Positions 62,026 through 64,000 of a DNA stretch of 64,000 nucleotides are shown here, piece by piece. Numbering within the stretch: the first letter of the stretch is position 1; the number at the start of each line of letters is the position of its first letter. The stretch covers positions 35,660,418-35,724,417 of the forward strand of contig CM038042.1 in assembly GCA_021397845.1 (NCBI GenBank), in the 5' to 3' direction. The stretch is from Areca catechu (Eukaryota > Streptophyta > Magnoliopsida > Arecales > Arecaceae). The notes under the pieces were generated by a model that was not told the DNA's origin, did no database searches, and saw only the letters and a list, made by a program, of their open reading frames with translations. Position numbers and translations under genes: made by a program.

Positions 62026-64000
62026 CTATTCATCATCAGAAGAACTTCCATGTTGGTCATGCTCGGTGTCATCCTCTTGGCTAGAATCAAAATCGTCATT
62101 CTGTTCTTCATCTTCATCATCTATGTTCAAATTCGTATCGACGATTCTGTCAACTTCTTCAAAAACACAGTCATTGTCGACCAAATTTTCAACAGTATTA
62201 TCATACGGTATACTATTCACATGAGATATTGTATCCTCTTGGTAAGCAATCTCAATTGTATATCGATCAATCATAGTACGTCTCGGTCTAGTCATAATTA
62301 CAACCCACCAATGTTGCTTGTCCCTTAACTTCTCAGGATATGGTAGATAGTATACCTGAATCACTTTTTGTGCAACTATAAAGGGATCGTATCTTGAATA
62401 CCTTCTGCTGTGCTGGATCTTAACGATCCCGTAATCTTTAAGCACTTTCATGCCACGATTCAATATCGTATCAAACCATTCATAATTAAATAACACTACC
62501 TGTTTCATTGGATGGCTAGGATATTCTACTTGAATTATTTCCTTAATTATGCCATAGTAATAATTATGTTATGCAGCTTGTTCTGAACCTTTGACGCACA
62601 CTCCACTATTAATTATTTTTTTATAGCTACTCCATTTATCTGTGTGAAACTTATAATGGTTGACAAAATATGTCTGCCATGTAAGAACCTTTCTTTTTGG
62701 ACCCCATGCCAAATCATGGAAATATCGATTGTTTACTTGACTCTGTGGTTTATGAACCTATACATGATATAACGAAAATGCATGAATGCCATTACGCATT
62801 GATATAACATAATTCGATAGACATATACCACAATTCAAAGAAGCACTTACAAAAGACTTAAACCAATATGGAAAGTCAGATGCAATCCTAGTTACAATTT
62901 CTGTGATGCTTATATTTGGTGTCGAAAGCCGTAATTGCTCGCTAAAAATTTTGAAACCAAGATTTTTTCAGAGTTAGTATCTCAATATTCGATATAGGGT
63001 TTGATTCATTATGCATCAACGATTATTTAAGCTTACTCGATAAATGGTTGAACCTTTTCACAGTTGAGCAATATATGTAAATGCGCAGCAGCTAATTCCC
63101 TGTCATTCAGATATCGACTTTGACATCTACCAGAAGATCGGCCAGGTTTATTAAATATTGACAGAGTAAATTCATGTGTCATATCCTGACCCACAACATC
63201 ATTTATTCCAATTCTATTTCTTGATGACTGCACATGTGGTTCAAAATAATATGAACAAAAAGTTGTCTCTTGACACAAGTATGCCTCGCATATGGATCCT
63301 TCAACACGAGCTTTGTTCTTGATCATCCATTTTATTTTGTTAAGGAACCTACATCATTCAAGCATTAAAATATGGTTACTGTCTTATGTACATGATATAG
63401 ATTTGTTGCAGAAGAATAGGTTTTGTTGAATTGATATGTGATATATTTACCTCTCAAACGGATATATCCAACGATATTGAACTGGACCACCAACTATTGC
63501 TTCATATGGTAAATGAATCGATAAGTGCTCCATTGAGTCAAAAAAACTTGGTGGAAAAATCCGTTCCAATTTGCATATAATCAAAGCAATATTCTGTTCC
63601 ATTTGCAACAAATCGTTGATCCGTAACATTGTTGAACACAAATCCTTAAAAGACATACTTAGCTCTGCTATAGGCTTCCTTACATGATCCGGTAGAGCTT
63701 TAAATGCAACTAGCAACAAATGCTCAAAGAAAACATGGCAGTCATGACTTTTCATTCCAATTAATTTTCCCTCATTCATATTAACACATCTGCTTAAGTT
63801 AGATGCATAACCGTCAAACATTTTTAATTCCTTCATCCATTTAAATACACATCTTTTCTACTCTAGGTTGAAAGAATATGTTGCTTTTGGTTTCAATAAA
63901 TTTTCGTTAGCCAACTCTTGCAACTCAAGTTCCCTACGCTTGCAGTATTCCTTTAGATCCATTCGTGCTTTGATGTTATCTTTGGTTTTGCCTTTAATAT
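62026..64000 (-). pseudogene. CACTA-2 TNP2-like transposase, C-terminal part, continues past the window
   Basis: This is the main transposase of CACTA elements. From the right edge the minus strand reads KTKDNIKARMDLKEYCKRRE, then CVNMNEGKLIGMKSHDCHVF and the DUF4218 block LPYEAIVGGPVQYRWIYPFE (63836-63447). 63326-63033 gives VEGSICEAYLCQETTFCSYY and ELAAAHLHILLNCEKVQPFI. 62760-62510 reads NRYFHDLAWGPKRKVLTWQT and NSGVCVKGSEQ, and 62508-62026 VVLFNYEWFDTILNRGMKVL (DUF4216), ending in an acidic tail. Stops are rare (near 63857 and 62572), with introns between blocks. The catalytic TNP2 core lies outside the window. Confidence 0.88.

Larger units (their letters stand above)
57995..64000 (-). 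mobile_element. CACTA-2 (En/Spm), one terminus and 3' half
   Basis: CACTACAAGAAAAACC at 57995-58010 is a classic CACTA terminal inverted repeat, preceded by a possible 3-bp duplication copy CTA (57992-57994). Inward come a subterminal array, a 273-bp tandem repeat, a Ptta/TNP1-like gene (60173-61922) and a TNP2-like gene (62026 to beyond the window), both on the minus strand. The other terminus is outside the window. Confidence 0.9.

Noticed and set aside
1..64000. Host genes, tRNA or rRNA genes and organellar inserts
   Set aside because: I looked for conserved exon runs, tRNA cloverleaf boxes and plastid or mitochondrial sequence and recognised none; by-eye scanning can miss short or diverged cases.

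Overview
The window is a repeat-dense piece of a plant nuclear genome, most likely from a monocot. This rests on the mix of Ty3/gypsy chromoviruses, Tat-lineage elements with an antisense ORF, a Ty1/copia element and En/Spm (CACTA) transposons, all with plant-type primer-binding sites or termini. I cannot name the species; a palm-like genome is only a guess. I recognise no intact host gene, tRNA, rRNA, organellar insert or CRISPR array. Nearly everything assignable is a transposable element in some state of decay.

Layout, left to right. 1-2329: 3' end of chromovirus Gy-1 (+), with integrase tail, chromodomain and a 1.6 kb LTR. 2330-7096: Gy-2, an inverted chromovirus with gag and integrase remnants but no reverse transcriptase. 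7097-7640: unassigned. 7640-12898: Gy-3 (+), same architecture as Gy-2, with its 3' LTR. 12899 to about 23240: Tat-1, an inverted Tat-lineage gypsy element with gag, protease, RT, RNase H, archaeal-type RNase H and integrase, plus a spliced antisense ORF, two tandem arrays and a long LTR holding a 74-bp array. 23241-34918: CACTA-1, split by Gy-4, a full-length chromovirus (24688-33234) with paired LTRs and an ATTAC target duplication. 35336-41431: LARD-1, a non-autonomous element with 2 kb LTRs and no coding domains. 41432-45360: noncoding, with an (AT)40 microsatellite.

45360-54600 is a three-level nest: an AT-rich interspersed repeat, split by a chromovirus solo LTR (duplication TTAAT), itself split by the copia element Copia-1 (duplication CTTCC). 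54600-57990 has no convincing gene but holds a possible divergent LTR and GC-rich imperfect repeats. 57995-64000 is one terminus and the 3' half of CACTA-2, with TNP2-like and Ptta/TNP1-like genes on the minus strand and a striking subterminal repeat array.

The genes form element-by-element cassettes rather than a shared pathway. In each LTR element the order is gag, protease, RT, RNase H, integrase (copia: integrase before RT), and nearly all frames carry stops or frameshifts. CACTA-2 is the youngest-looking coding unit. The most informative points are the dated nesting order, the Gy-2/Gy-3 derivative lineage lacking RT, the loss of catalytic residues in three Gy-4 enzymes, the Tat antisense gene with introns, and a 273-bp in-frame tandem repeat inside CACTA-2. 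I did not find a clearly undescribed biological system.
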